Shown: in pieces, positions 1 to 4,723 of the stretch
Position numbering within the stretch: position 1 is the stretch's first letter
How the letters are laid out: each line of letters opens with the position of its first letter
Assembly (NCBI GenBank): GCA_030612305.1
Contig: JAUWOG010000169.1
Coordinates: 1 to 5,866 of the forward strand
Origin: Armatimonadota bacterium
GTDB lineage: Bacteria > Armatimonadota > Zipacnadia > Zipacnadales > UBA11051
Direction of reading: 5' to 3'
Length of the DNA stretch: 5,866 nt
Translations under genes and position numbers: made by a program
Notes under the pieces: model-generated
The model's input: only the letters and a program-made list of their open reading frames with translations
Database searches by the model: none
Told to the model about the DNA's origin: nothing

Positions 1-456
1 GGCGGCCTTGATGCCCCGGAAGCCGATGTCCCAGCCGGCGCCTTCATCGCCGAAAAACGGCCCCAGGCCCCCGACATGGGCCTCGCGACCGTCGGGCGTG
101 CAGGCCTTGACCCAGGAACCAGTACCGGCATGAACGGCGATGCCCCAGTCGTGATCAGCGGCCAGAAACGTGTTGTTCCACTCGTTGGCAGGGGACGCGC
201 AGATGGTCTCTATGCCCCGTTCGCTCAGGTATTCAGACACGCATCTGCCGCCCCTTGTGAAGCCGACGCCGAGTTGCTGGAGGGGCAGACTCCCCAAGGC
301 TTCCGCGATCGCCTCTCGCGTAGCCGAGGTTGCGCTATGCTCGGGCTGGTAAGTCGTCGCGCCGCCCTGCCCCCAACCGAGCACCGTGCCCTCTTCGTCT
401 ATCAGCACGGCATCGCATTTCGAGCCGCCACCGTCAACACCGAGAAAAAAGCGCAA
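1..456 (-). CDS. BadF/BadG/BcrA/BcrD-type ATPase, N-acetylglucosamine kinase-like (5' part, runs off left edge)
   Basis: This is the N-terminal half (152 codons) of an ASKHA-fold sugar kinase or ATPase; the rest lies beyond base 1. What is seen: the first beta-hairpin and phosphate-1 loop FLGVDGGGSK at residues 4-13, the phosphate-2 loop HAGTGSW at 109-115, and the family-typical GGLGPFFGDEGAGWDIG at 129-145. Family members include N-acetylglucosamine or glucosamine kinases and the ATPase activators of 2-hydroxyacyl-CoA dehydratases. The lack of an early Cys cluster and the GDEG motif favour a cytoplasmic amino-sugar kinase (inference). The start is taken as TTG at 456 because GGGAGG (465-470) lies 8 nt upstream and the protein then begins right before the first strand. 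An in-frame ATG at 528 would add 24 unconserved residues and has no ribosome site. The expected catalytic Asp before the phosphate-2 loop is not obvious (SPANEW at 88-93). It lies downstream of ftsZ in the same direction; I see no convincing promoter in 457-599. Confidence 0.85.
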   Translation of the reverse strand, partial: MRFFLGVDGGGSKCDAVLIDEEGTVLGWGQGGATTYQPEHSATSATREAIAEALGSLPLQQLGVGFTRGGRCVSEYLSERGIETICASPANEWNNTFLAADHDWGIAVHAGTGSWVKACTPDGREAHVGGLGPFFGDEGAGWDIGFRGIKAA

Positions 457-599
457 GAGCAACGCCTCCCGCTGATGATGAAACGCACTGTCGCCTAGAG
501 TACGCCGACCTGGCGCCAAAACCTCCATAGCAGACAAGAAAATGCGCGGGGGAGGTGATGGGCTGGGCGAACAGGGCCGAGTATTGCCGGGCAGCAAGA

Positions 600-622
600 G
601 AGACCCCGGAGAACGGGGCCTC
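600..622 (-). terminator. Terminator-like hairpin after ftsZ
   Basis: Read leftward, GAGGCCCCG pairs with CGGGGTCTC to give a 9-bp stem (one G-U pair) closed by a 5-nt loop. It starts 56 nt past the ftsZ stop codon and is followed by TCTTGC, so the U-tract is short and interrupted. It most likely ends or attenuates ftsZ transcription before the kinase gene. A 3'-end-stabilising stem is the alternative. Confidence 0.45.
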
Positions 623-678
623 ATCTGTGCGCAATTCCGTTCGAACAATCATCCGCCGAGCGTGCCGGCGCAGAACGT

Positions 679-1794
679 TCAGTCCCTGCGGCGCAGGAAG
701 GCGGGGATGTCGGTGTCGTCTTCGTTATAGGTCGGCGCATCCTGGTCGAAGGCGGCGGATGTGGCGGCCGGCGTTTCTGTGGCAGCCGCTGTCTCGTCGG
801 GCGGCGTCTCAGGAGGAGCCGCGCTTGCGCGTCTGGCAGGCTGACCTTCGAAGCCGGTAGCCAGTACGGTCACGCGGATCTGGCCCTCCATTGTTTCGTC
901 TATGACGGCTCCGAGAGTGAGGTCAACGCCATCATCGCCGCCGGCGGCCTGCTGGATGATATTGGAAACCTCGTGGACCTGGTTCAGTGACATGTCGGGT
1001 CCGCCGGTGACGTTGAGCAGGACGGCGGTCGCGCCTTCGATGTTGGTTTCGAGCAGGGGGCTGGAGATTGCTGCGTTGGCGGCTTCCGTGGCGCGATCTT
1101 CGCCCTCGGACTCTCCGATGCCCATCATCGCGGTGCCGGCGTTGGCCATGACGGTCCTGACATCAGCGAAGTCGAGATTGATGAGGCCCGGCACCACGAT
1201 GACTTCGCTTATGCCCTTGACGCCCTGTTGGAGCGTCGTGTCCGCAAGGCGGAATGCTTCCTGGAGGGAGAGGTCTCTCTCGGCGAGGTCAAGCAGGCGG
1301 TCGTTGGGGATAACGATGAGGGTGTCCACACTGGCCTTGAGGCTCTCGATGCCGCCGTCGGCGATATCGGATCGCTTGCGGCCCTCGACGGCGAAGGGTT
1401 TGGTGACAACGCCGATGGTGAGAGCACCCATGTCTTTGGATATCCTGGCGACGATGGGTCCGGCGCCGGTGCCGGTGCCGCCCCCCATGCCACAGGTGAT
1501 GAAGACCATGTCGGCGCCGTCAAGCGCCATGAGTATCTCCTGATTGTTTTCCTCGGCGGCAGCAGCGCCTATATCGGGGTCACCGCCAGTACCGAGACCG
1601 CGCGTGAGTGATTCGCCGACTTGCAGTTTCTTGTCGGCTGCGGAGAGGTCCAGAACTTGCGCATCGGTGTTGATGGCGAGGTATTCGACGCCCATCAGGC
1701 CGGACTCGATCATTCGGTCAACCGCGTTCGAGCCGCCGCCGCCGACGCCAACGACGCGGATCTTGGCGTATTCCTCCACGTTTGGCCTCAGCAT
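679..1794 (-). CDS. ftsZ: Cell division protein FtsZ
   Basis: FtsZ is the tubulin-like GTPase that polymerises at midcell into the Z-ring and recruits the divisome. The 371-residue product has the usual length. Visible in order: N-terminal nucleotide-binding GVGGGGSNAV (16-25), AINTDAQVL (40-48), the tubulin signature GGGTGTGAGP (104-113; the common form ends AAP), the synergy loop NLDFAD (206-211) with N206, D208 and D211 that completes the GTPase site of the next subunit, the C-terminal domain to about residue 315, a 46-residue Ala/Pro/Thr/Glu-rich linker, and the conserved tail DIPAFLRRRD (362-371) that binds partners such as FtsA or SepF. The ATG at 1794 has AAGGAGG (1806-1812) 11 nt upstream. 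It is preceded by its own promoter and by hrcA-grpE, not by the common ftsQ-ftsA neighbours. All catalytic motifs are intact. Confidence 0.98.
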   Translation of the reverse strand: MLRPNVEEYAKIRVVGVGGGGSNAVDRMIESGLMGVEYLAINTDAQVLDLSAADKKLQVGESLTRGLGTGGDPDIGAAAAEENNQEILMALDGADMVFITCGMGGGTGTGAGPIVARISKDMGALTIGVVTKPFAVEGRKRSDIADGGIESLKASVDTLIVIPNDRLLDLAERDLSLQEAFRLADTTLQQGVKGISEVIVVPGLINLDFADVRTVMANAGTAMMGIGESEGEDRATEAANAAISSPLLETNIEGATAVLLNVTGGPDMSLNQVHEVSNIIQQAAGGDDGVDLTLGAVIDETMEGQIRVTVLATGFEGQPARRASAAPPETPPDETAAATETPAATSAAFDQDAPTYNEDDTDIPAFLRRRD

Positions 1795-1805
1795 ACTGAT
1801 GTCTG

Positions 1806-1812
1806 CCTCCTT
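1806..1812 (-). promoter_or_regulatory. ftsZ ribosome binding site
   Basis: AAGGAGG on the minus strand is a near-perfect Shine-Dalgarno sequence. The spacing to the ATG at 1794 is 11 nt, at the long end, but the other genes here also use 8-10 nt. No other start codon lies in frame between it and the ATG. Confidence 0.8.
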
Positions 1813-1817
1813 GGCGA

Positions 1818-1848
1818 CAAGTTCTGGTATCTGGTAGCCTAGAACTTG
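1818..1848 (-). promoter_or_regulatory. Inverted repeat / 5'-end stem-loop of the ftsZ transcript
   Basis: On the minus strand CAAGTTCT and AGAACTTG form perfect 8-nt arms around a 15-nt loop. The left arm starts about where transcription from the promoter at 1854-1883 should begin, so the ftsZ mRNA would carry a stem at its extreme 5' end, ending 5 nt before the Shine-Dalgarno sequence. It could protect the 5' end, modulate translation, or act as a DNA operator. The pairing is seen; the function is inferred. Confidence 0.5.
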
Positions 1849-1871
1849 GGGGCATTATAGTATCGGCCCCC
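1848..1871. repeat. Palindrome embracing the ftsZ -10 box (operator candidate)
   Basis: GGGGGC (1848-1853) and GCCCCC (1866-1871) are perfect 6-nt inverted arms with a 12-nt spacer that contains the -10 hexamer. Its position is that expected of a repressor site blocking RNA polymerase. No regulator is identified from the sequence, and G/C runs can form such arms by chance in GC-rich DNA. Confidence 0.4.
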
Positions 1872-1883
1872 GAAGCAAGTCAA
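1854..1883 (-). promoter_or_regulatory. ftsZ promoter (sigma-70 type)
   Basis: The -35 TTGACT (1878-1883, 5 of 6 matches) and the -10 TATAAT (1854-1859, perfect) are separated by 18 nt. Predicted transcription start is A1847 or A1846, giving a leader of about 52 nt. This gives ftsZ transcription independent of hrcA-grpE. The -10 lies between a GGGGGC/GCCCCC inverted repeat. Confidence 0.8.
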
Positions 1884-1888
1884 GCTGA

Positions 1889-1916
1889 CCCGGCGCGCGA
1901 ACAGCAGCACGCCAGG
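1889..1916 (-). terminator. GC-rich hairpin after grpE (weak or leaky terminator candidate)
   Basis: CCTGGCGTGC and GCGCGCCGGG form a 10-bp stem (two G-U pairs) with an 8-nt loop, 45 nt past the grpE stop and just upstream of the ftsZ -35 box. No U-tract follows (TCAGCTTGAC), so it may only attenuate read-through or protect the hrcA-grpE mRNA 3' end. Confidence 0.35.
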
Positions 1917-1961
1917 CTATGTGCATTTCGACGGGTTCGCCGCGTTGTCCTGCCTGCGCGT

Positions 1962-2582
1962 CTATGAATCTGAGGAATCCCGGGGAGCGACGGCGACACG
2001 CACCTTCGGCGCACGCAGGAGCCGGTCGTTGAGCATGTATCCGGGCTGCAGTACCTCGACGACGGTGTTGGGCGCTGCCTCGTCGGTGCGTACCGCCTCG
2101 ACTGCCTCGTGGAGTTCGGGATCGAATAGCTCACCGTGGGGGTTGAGTTCGCGCACGCCGTATCGCTGCATGAAAGCCTGAAGCTGGCCGAGAATCATCT
2201 CGACGCCCCTGGCGAGGGCCTCGACATCGGCGGTGTCGCGTATCGAGGCGAGCGCCTGATTGCAGTTGTCGCTGAGGGGGAGTAAGTCGGTCAGGAGGGC
2301 CTCGTGGGCGTACTGCAACTGCTGAGCGCGCTCCTGTTCGGTGCGGCGGCGGTAGTTCTGCAGATCCGCCAGAGCGCGCAGGTATTTCTCGTGCTCTTCA
2401 TCGTACCTGGCTTTCCAGCCGGTCTCCTCAACGACGACAGGCTCCGGTGCCGCATCGGCCTCCTCCTGCGCCGGCTCTTCGGCAGGAGTCTGCTGCGCCG
2501 ACGGCAGTTCGGCGTCCTCCTCGTCGTGCGAGCCGGATACTACGTTCACAGGAATGGACTTGTCTTCCTCAGGGGGCGTCAT
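1962..2582 (-). CDS. grpE: Nucleotide exchange factor GrpE
   Basis: GrpE is the cytoplasmic co-chaperone that releases ADP from DnaK and acts as a dimer in the DnaK-DnaJ-GrpE refolding cycle. The product is 206 residues, normal for the family. An acidic, Pro-rich disordered N-terminus (about 1-52) leads into the long coiled-coil helix with the family motif LRALADLQNYRRR (68-80), and the C-terminal beta domain carries HEAVEAV, then VVEVLQPGYMLNDRLLRAPKV. The start is the ATG at 2582, with GAGGAG (2593-2598) 10 nt upstream. A GTG at 2657 overlapping the hrcA stop would add 25 residues, but its only GAGGA touches the codon and leaves no spacing. The gene lies 71 nt downstream of hrcA, almost certainly in the same CIRCE-controlled unit. 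dnaK does not follow, so GrpE's partner must be encoded elsewhere. Confidence 0.95.
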   Translation of the reverse strand: MTPPEEDKSIPVNVVSGSHDEEDAELPSAQQTPAEEPAQEEADAAPEPVVVEETGWKARYDEEHEKYLRALADLQNYRRRTEQERAQQLQYAHEALLTDLLPLSDNCNQALASIRDTADVEALARGVEMILGQLQAFMQRYGVRELNPHGELFDPELHEAVEAVRTDEAAPNTVVEVLQPGYMLNDRLLRAPKVRVAVAPRDSSDS

Positions 2583-2584
2583 AC

Positions 2585-2598
2585 GGAGTTGTCTCCTC
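2585..2598 (-). promoter_or_regulatory. grpE ribosome binding site within a small hairpin
   Basis: GAGGAG (2593-2598) is the Shine-Dalgarno site. Its GGAG can pair with CTCC (2585-2588) across an ACAA loop, immediately before the ATG. The stem is only 4 bp, but it would mask the ribosome site of a heat-shock gene, so a temperature effect on translation is conceivable (inference). Confidence 0.45.
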
Positions 2599-2653
2599 GG
2601 TGGAAAGGCGGTTTCGGGTTGGTACAGGTCGGGCGCGGCGGCTGAGGGAGGCC

Positions 2654-3700
2654 TCACTCCTCAGCGATGGCCTCGCCGAGCCTCTCGGCGACAAAGGAGA
2701 CCACTGACATGGCGTTGATGTAATCCATGCACATTGGTCCGAGCACAGCCACAGTGCCGGCGCGGGGGCCGGTTGCCGCATAGGAGTGGGCAATGAGCGT
2801 GCAATGGCGTATGCCCTTGACACGGTTCTCATCTCCGATGGCGACGGTCAGTTCCCACGCTCCTGCCGCCGGCAGCAGGGCTTCGCGCAGCAAGGCGTGC
2901 TGGTCAAGCGTTTCGATGAGTTCGCGCAGATAGCTGGGCCGCTGGAACTCCGGCTGGTCGAGGATATAGCTGGTACCGTCCACATATATCTCGCGGTCTT
3001 CCTCGGCCTCCACAACCTGGCGCAATTCCTGCAAGAGGCTGTCAGAGAGGTTACAGTCGGCGACAGCGGCGGCGAGGTCGCTACCCGTCACAGTGCCGAG
3101 CTCGCCGATAGCCCTGCCACGGTAGAGCTTGCGCAGGGCACGGCTGAGCTTGGCGATCTGCGCGGCCGTCAGCGGCTCCGGACTGCGCAGGAGCTTTTGG
3201 ACCTCCTTGCCCGTGTCGGTCTTGTACGAGAGCAGCAGGTTGTTGCTGCTGATCGGAGATACGCCTATGTCCTCGAACCGCTCGACGATGTCGGAGGGGC
3301 TCATCACCACACTCGGACAGCCGGTGAGCGCGGCCACACTCCGCGAGGTGGTGCGCATCAGCATCCGCGGCCGCCCCTTCAGACGGCGGCACTCGCTTTC
3401 GTAGATGCGCGATGCCTTCTCGTGCTGCGGCAGCGCCTCGTTGCGTATCTGCTTGACGTAGAGCCGGTAGGCCTCAGGCGTCGGGACGCGGCCGGCAGAT
3501 GTGTGCGGCTGGTAGAGATAACCCGCCTCCTCCAGATATGCCATCTCGTTGCGAATCGTGGCACTGCTGATCCCGAAGCTGTATTCGTGCTTGAGGTGCT
3601 TCGACCCCACCGGTGCCCTGGTGGCGATATTCTCATTCACGACGGCGAGCAGGACCTCTCGCTGCCTTGCCGATAGCGGCGGAGCCGGGCTGTGCAACAT
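2654..3700 (-). CDS. hrcA: Heat-inducible transcription repressor HrcA
   Basis: HrcA is a dimeric repressor that binds CIRCE operators of chaperone genes and is kept active by GroEL, so stress that occupies GroEL derepresses the regulon (family knowledge). The 348-residue product has typical length. Residues 9-75 form the winged helix-turn-helix, with LSARQREVL (9-17), PVGSK (30-34), SSATIRNEMAYLEE (45-58), and the hallmark wing PHTSAGRVPT (65-74), then YRLYV. A GAF-like dimerisation and insert region follows, and the C-terminus has VAVLGPMCMDY near the end. The ATG at 3700 is chosen because AGAGGAGG (3710-3717) lies 9 nt upstream. A start at 3766 would put the CIRCE element inside the coding region. 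It is first gene of hrcA-grpE and is expected to autoregulate through the CIRCE in its leader. Confidence 0.96.
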   Translation of the reverse strand: MLHSPAPPLSARQREVLLAVVNENIATRAPVGSKHLKHEYSFGISSATIRNEMAYLEEAGYLYQPHTSAGRVPTPEAYRLYVKQIRNEALPQHEKASRIYESECRRLKGRPRMLMRTTSRSVAALTGCPSVVMSPSDIVERFEDIGVSPISSNNLLLSYKTDTGKEVQKLLRSPEPLTAAQIAKLSRALRKLYRGRAIGELGTVTGSDLAAAVADCNLSDSLLQELRQVVEAEEDREIYVDGTSYILDQPEFQRPSYLRELIETLDQHALLREALLPAAGAWELTVAIGDENRVKGIRHCTLIAHSYAATGPRAGTVAVLGPMCMDYINAMSVVSFVAERLGEAIAEE

Positions 3701-3732
3701 CAGATGCGACCTCCTCTGACCGCCAATGCCTC

Positions 3733-3759
3733 CTGGCACACAGACTATGGGAGTGCCAG
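3733..3759 (-). promoter_or_regulatory. CIRCE operator (HrcA binding site) in the hrcA leader
   Basis: CTGGCACTC-N9-GTGTGCCAG has the exact 9-9-9 layout of CIRCE, whose consensus is TTAGCACTC-N9-GAGTGCTAA. The left arm matches 7 of 9 and the right arm 6 of 9; the arms pair with each other at 8 of 9 positions. It lies about 17-45 nt downstream of the predicted transcription start and upstream of the hrcA ribosome site, a standard place for HrcA autoregulation. The coevolved C-G changes keep the symmetry. Confidence 0.82.
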
Positions 3760-3783
3760 ACGCCATCAGCGTTCGTCACCACA

Positions 3784-3813
3784 AAGATAGCAGTGGCAGA
3801 AGGTGATTGTCAA
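3784..3813 (-). promoter_or_regulatory. hrcA-grpE promoter (sigma-70 type)
   Basis: A perfect -35 TTGACA (3808-3813), an 18-nt spacer and the -10 TATCTT (3784-3789, 4 of 6 matches) preceded by an extended TGC. Transcription should start near 3776-3777, leaving a leader of about 76 nt that carries the CIRCE. A housekeeping promoter plus CIRCE is the usual HrcA arrangement. Confidence 0.75.
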
Positions 3814-4110
3814 GCGCCCGAAGCGCACCTGTCCGGACGCTGCAGGTGAGGCTATGTGAGCCATCAGTATATTCGCCAGAAACTGCACACAGTCCTCCAT
3901 TGAGGGGCACGTATGCGTAGGGCGTGTAGATGATGAACGGGGAAGAGAGGAGCGGGGAGGCGTTGACAGTGCTGGAGGCTGTGTACTATTGTGGTCTCAG
4001 CAGTGTGCGCAGGAGTTGCGCCCCGTCGGGCATGGTCGTGAGAAACGGACAGATGCTCTTGAAGCAAAGAAGGAAGTGGCGACGAAGATTGTGGAGCAGA
4101 CGAAAGAAAT
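3814..4110. other. Divergent intergenic region between hrcA and the nucleotidyltransferase gene
   Basis: Together with the hrcA leader, about 410 bases lie between the two start codons. The stretch holds the outward promoters for both genes, an inverted repeat CACCTG-N11-CAGGTG (3826-3848) next to the hrcA -35, and a rightward frame without an ATG start, open from 3860 to the stop at 4139-4141, whose last 30 codons look protein-like. No confident gene, RNA or mobile element is seen here. Confidence 0.5.
3963..3992 (+). promoter_or_regulatory. Promoter candidate for the nucleotidyltransferase gene
   Basis: A perfect -35 TTGACA (3963-3968) with an 18-nt spacer to TATTGT (3987-3992, 4 of 6 matches to TATAAT). 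Transcription would start near 3999, about 110 nt before the nucleotidyltransferase start, leaving room for a leader or a small upstream cistron. Confidence 0.55.
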
Positions 4111-4440
4111 GTGGAAATGGTTAAGAGCGAAGCTGCAGTAGAGGAGATGGTCGAGCGGGCTCTGGAGTTCCTCCGCGAGCGAATCAGGATAGACGCTGCG
4201 GTGCTCTTTGGCTCGTATGTCAACGGAAGCCCTCACGAGTCCAGCGACATAGACCTCGCCGTCTTTTCTGAGGATGCGGAGGCCATGTCTCTACCTCGGC
4301 GTGTGAGACTGGCCACAGAAGTAAGGCTCAATTGCGGTCTGGAAGTGGAACTCCATCTCTATCCGAAGAAAGCGCTCGAAGAGGCGCGGCCTACTAATTT
4401 CTACGGCCATATCCTCAAGACTGGCCGGCGTATTGCATAG
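4111..4440 (+). CDS. Minimal nucleotidyltransferase (MNT/MntA-like), no HEPN partner seen
   Basis: This small (109-residue) protein belongs to the DNA polymerase beta-like minimal nucleotidyltransferases. The signature is GS-x10-D-x-D: G34-S35 in VLFGSY, then D46 and D48 in SSDIDLAVF. The usual third carboxylate appears to be Glu in LEVELHLY (E80). A helix (about 5-24) precedes the first strand. The family is known from MntA/HepT toxin-antitoxin pairs, where MntA transfers AMP to a HEPN RNase toxin and silences it; related solitary proteins are common in bacteria and archaea and often uncharacterised. No HEPN gene is adjacent: a tRNA lies downstream. The start is uncertain: GTG at 4111 or ATG at 4117, neither with a good ribosome site, and the frame is closed by TGA at 4060. 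Base composition is less GC-rich than its neighbours, which hints at transfer. Function is predicted only at family level. Confidence 0.85.
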   Translation: MEMVKSEAAVEEMVERALEFLRERIRIDAAVLFGSYVNGSPHESSDIDLAVFSEDAEAMSLPRRVRLATEVRLNCGLEVELHLYPKKALEEARPTNFYGHILKTGRRIA

Positions 4441-4567
4441 CTTGTTCGTAGTACAGTCCAACTCGTGGAACCCAGTGGGCTTCCTGCAAGCGACCTGCCC
4501 CGGAACATAGTGTGCTGATGCGGCGATTTCCTGTCGCTGGTGGCGGGGACGTGGGGCGGCGGCAGCA

Positions 4568-4596
4568 TTGACACTGTCCGCGCCGGCTTCTATAAT
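4568..4596 (+). promoter_or_regulatory. tRNA-Ser promoter, full consensus
   Basis: TTGACA (4568-4573), 17-nt spacer, TATAAT (4591-4596): a perfect sigma-70-type consensus at optimal spacing. Initiation about 7 nt later falls near 4603, leaving only about 4 nt before the mature tRNA begins. Confidence 0.9.
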
Positions 4597-4606
4597 TGGA
4601 GCCTGC

Positions 4607-4692
4607 GGAGGGGTGACCGAGTGGTCGAAGGTGGCGGTCTTGAAAACCGTTGAGCGAAAGCTCCGGGGGTTCGAATCCCTCCCCCTCCGCCA
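4607..4692 (+). tRNA. tRNA-Ser(UGA), CCA encoded
   Basis: An 86-nt class II tRNA. Acceptor arms are GGAGGGG (4607-4613) and CCCCTCC (4682-4688), with discriminator G and an encoded CCA (4690-4692). The D stem is ACC/GGT. The anticodon arm GCGGT-CTTGAAA-ACCGT shows anticodon TGA. The long variable arm GAGC-GAAA-GCTC is the serine hallmark, and the T arm has loop TTCGAAT. The discriminator G also fits serine. It should read UCA and, by wobble, other UCN codons. One G-T pair occurs in the T stem and one in the anticodon stem. Confidence 0.97.
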
Positions 4693-4700
4693 GAAGATCC

Positions 4701-4723
4701 GCCCCCCGCTTGCGGGTGCTTTT
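4701..4723 (+). terminator. Candidate rho-independent terminator of tRNA-Ser
   Basis: CCCG (4705-4708) pairs with CGGG (4713-4716) around a stable CTTG tetraloop, with two further pairs across a small internal bulge (G4701-C4719, C4703-G4718), then TTTT at 4720-4723. The stem is short and the U-run only four bases, but the position 9 nt past the CCA end suits a tRNA terminator. Confidence 0.5.

Noticed and set aside
76..498. Plus-strand frame opposite the BadF-type gene
   Set aside because: The minus strand carries the DGGGSK, AGTGS and GDEG motifs in one frame; the plus frame shows no motif.
457..599. Promoter for the BadF-type gene
   Set aside because: TTGTCT and TACTCT elements occur but not at a usable spacing; no pair reaches a credible match.
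902..1543. Long plus-strand frame opposite ftsZ (213 codons)
   Set aside because: It lies entirely within the confidently identified ftsZ and has a composition typical of the antisense of GC-rich genes (Ser/Arg/Pro/Thr/Met-rich).
2583..2657. GTG start for grpE at 2657, overlapping the hrcA stop as GTGA
   Set aside because: The only purine-rich site touches the GTG, the added 25 residues are Pro/Ala/Arg-rich and not family-like, and the ATG at 2582 has GAGGAG at 10 nt.
2786..3676. Long plus-strand frame opposite hrcA (296 codons)
   Set aside because: It is a mirror frame of hrcA, which shows all family motifs on the minus strand. No promoter or ribosome site supports the plus frame.
3701..3766. 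Upstream ATG start for hrcA at 3766
   Set aside because: It would place the CIRCE operator inside the coding sequence and has no well-spaced ribosome site, whereas the ATG at 3700 has AGAGGAGG 9 nt upstream and fits the family's N-terminus.
4467..4484. Hairpin GGAACCC / GGG-C-TTCC after the nucleotidyltransferase gene as a terminator
   Set aside because: The stem has a bulge and a 3-nt loop, and no T-run follows; too weak to call.
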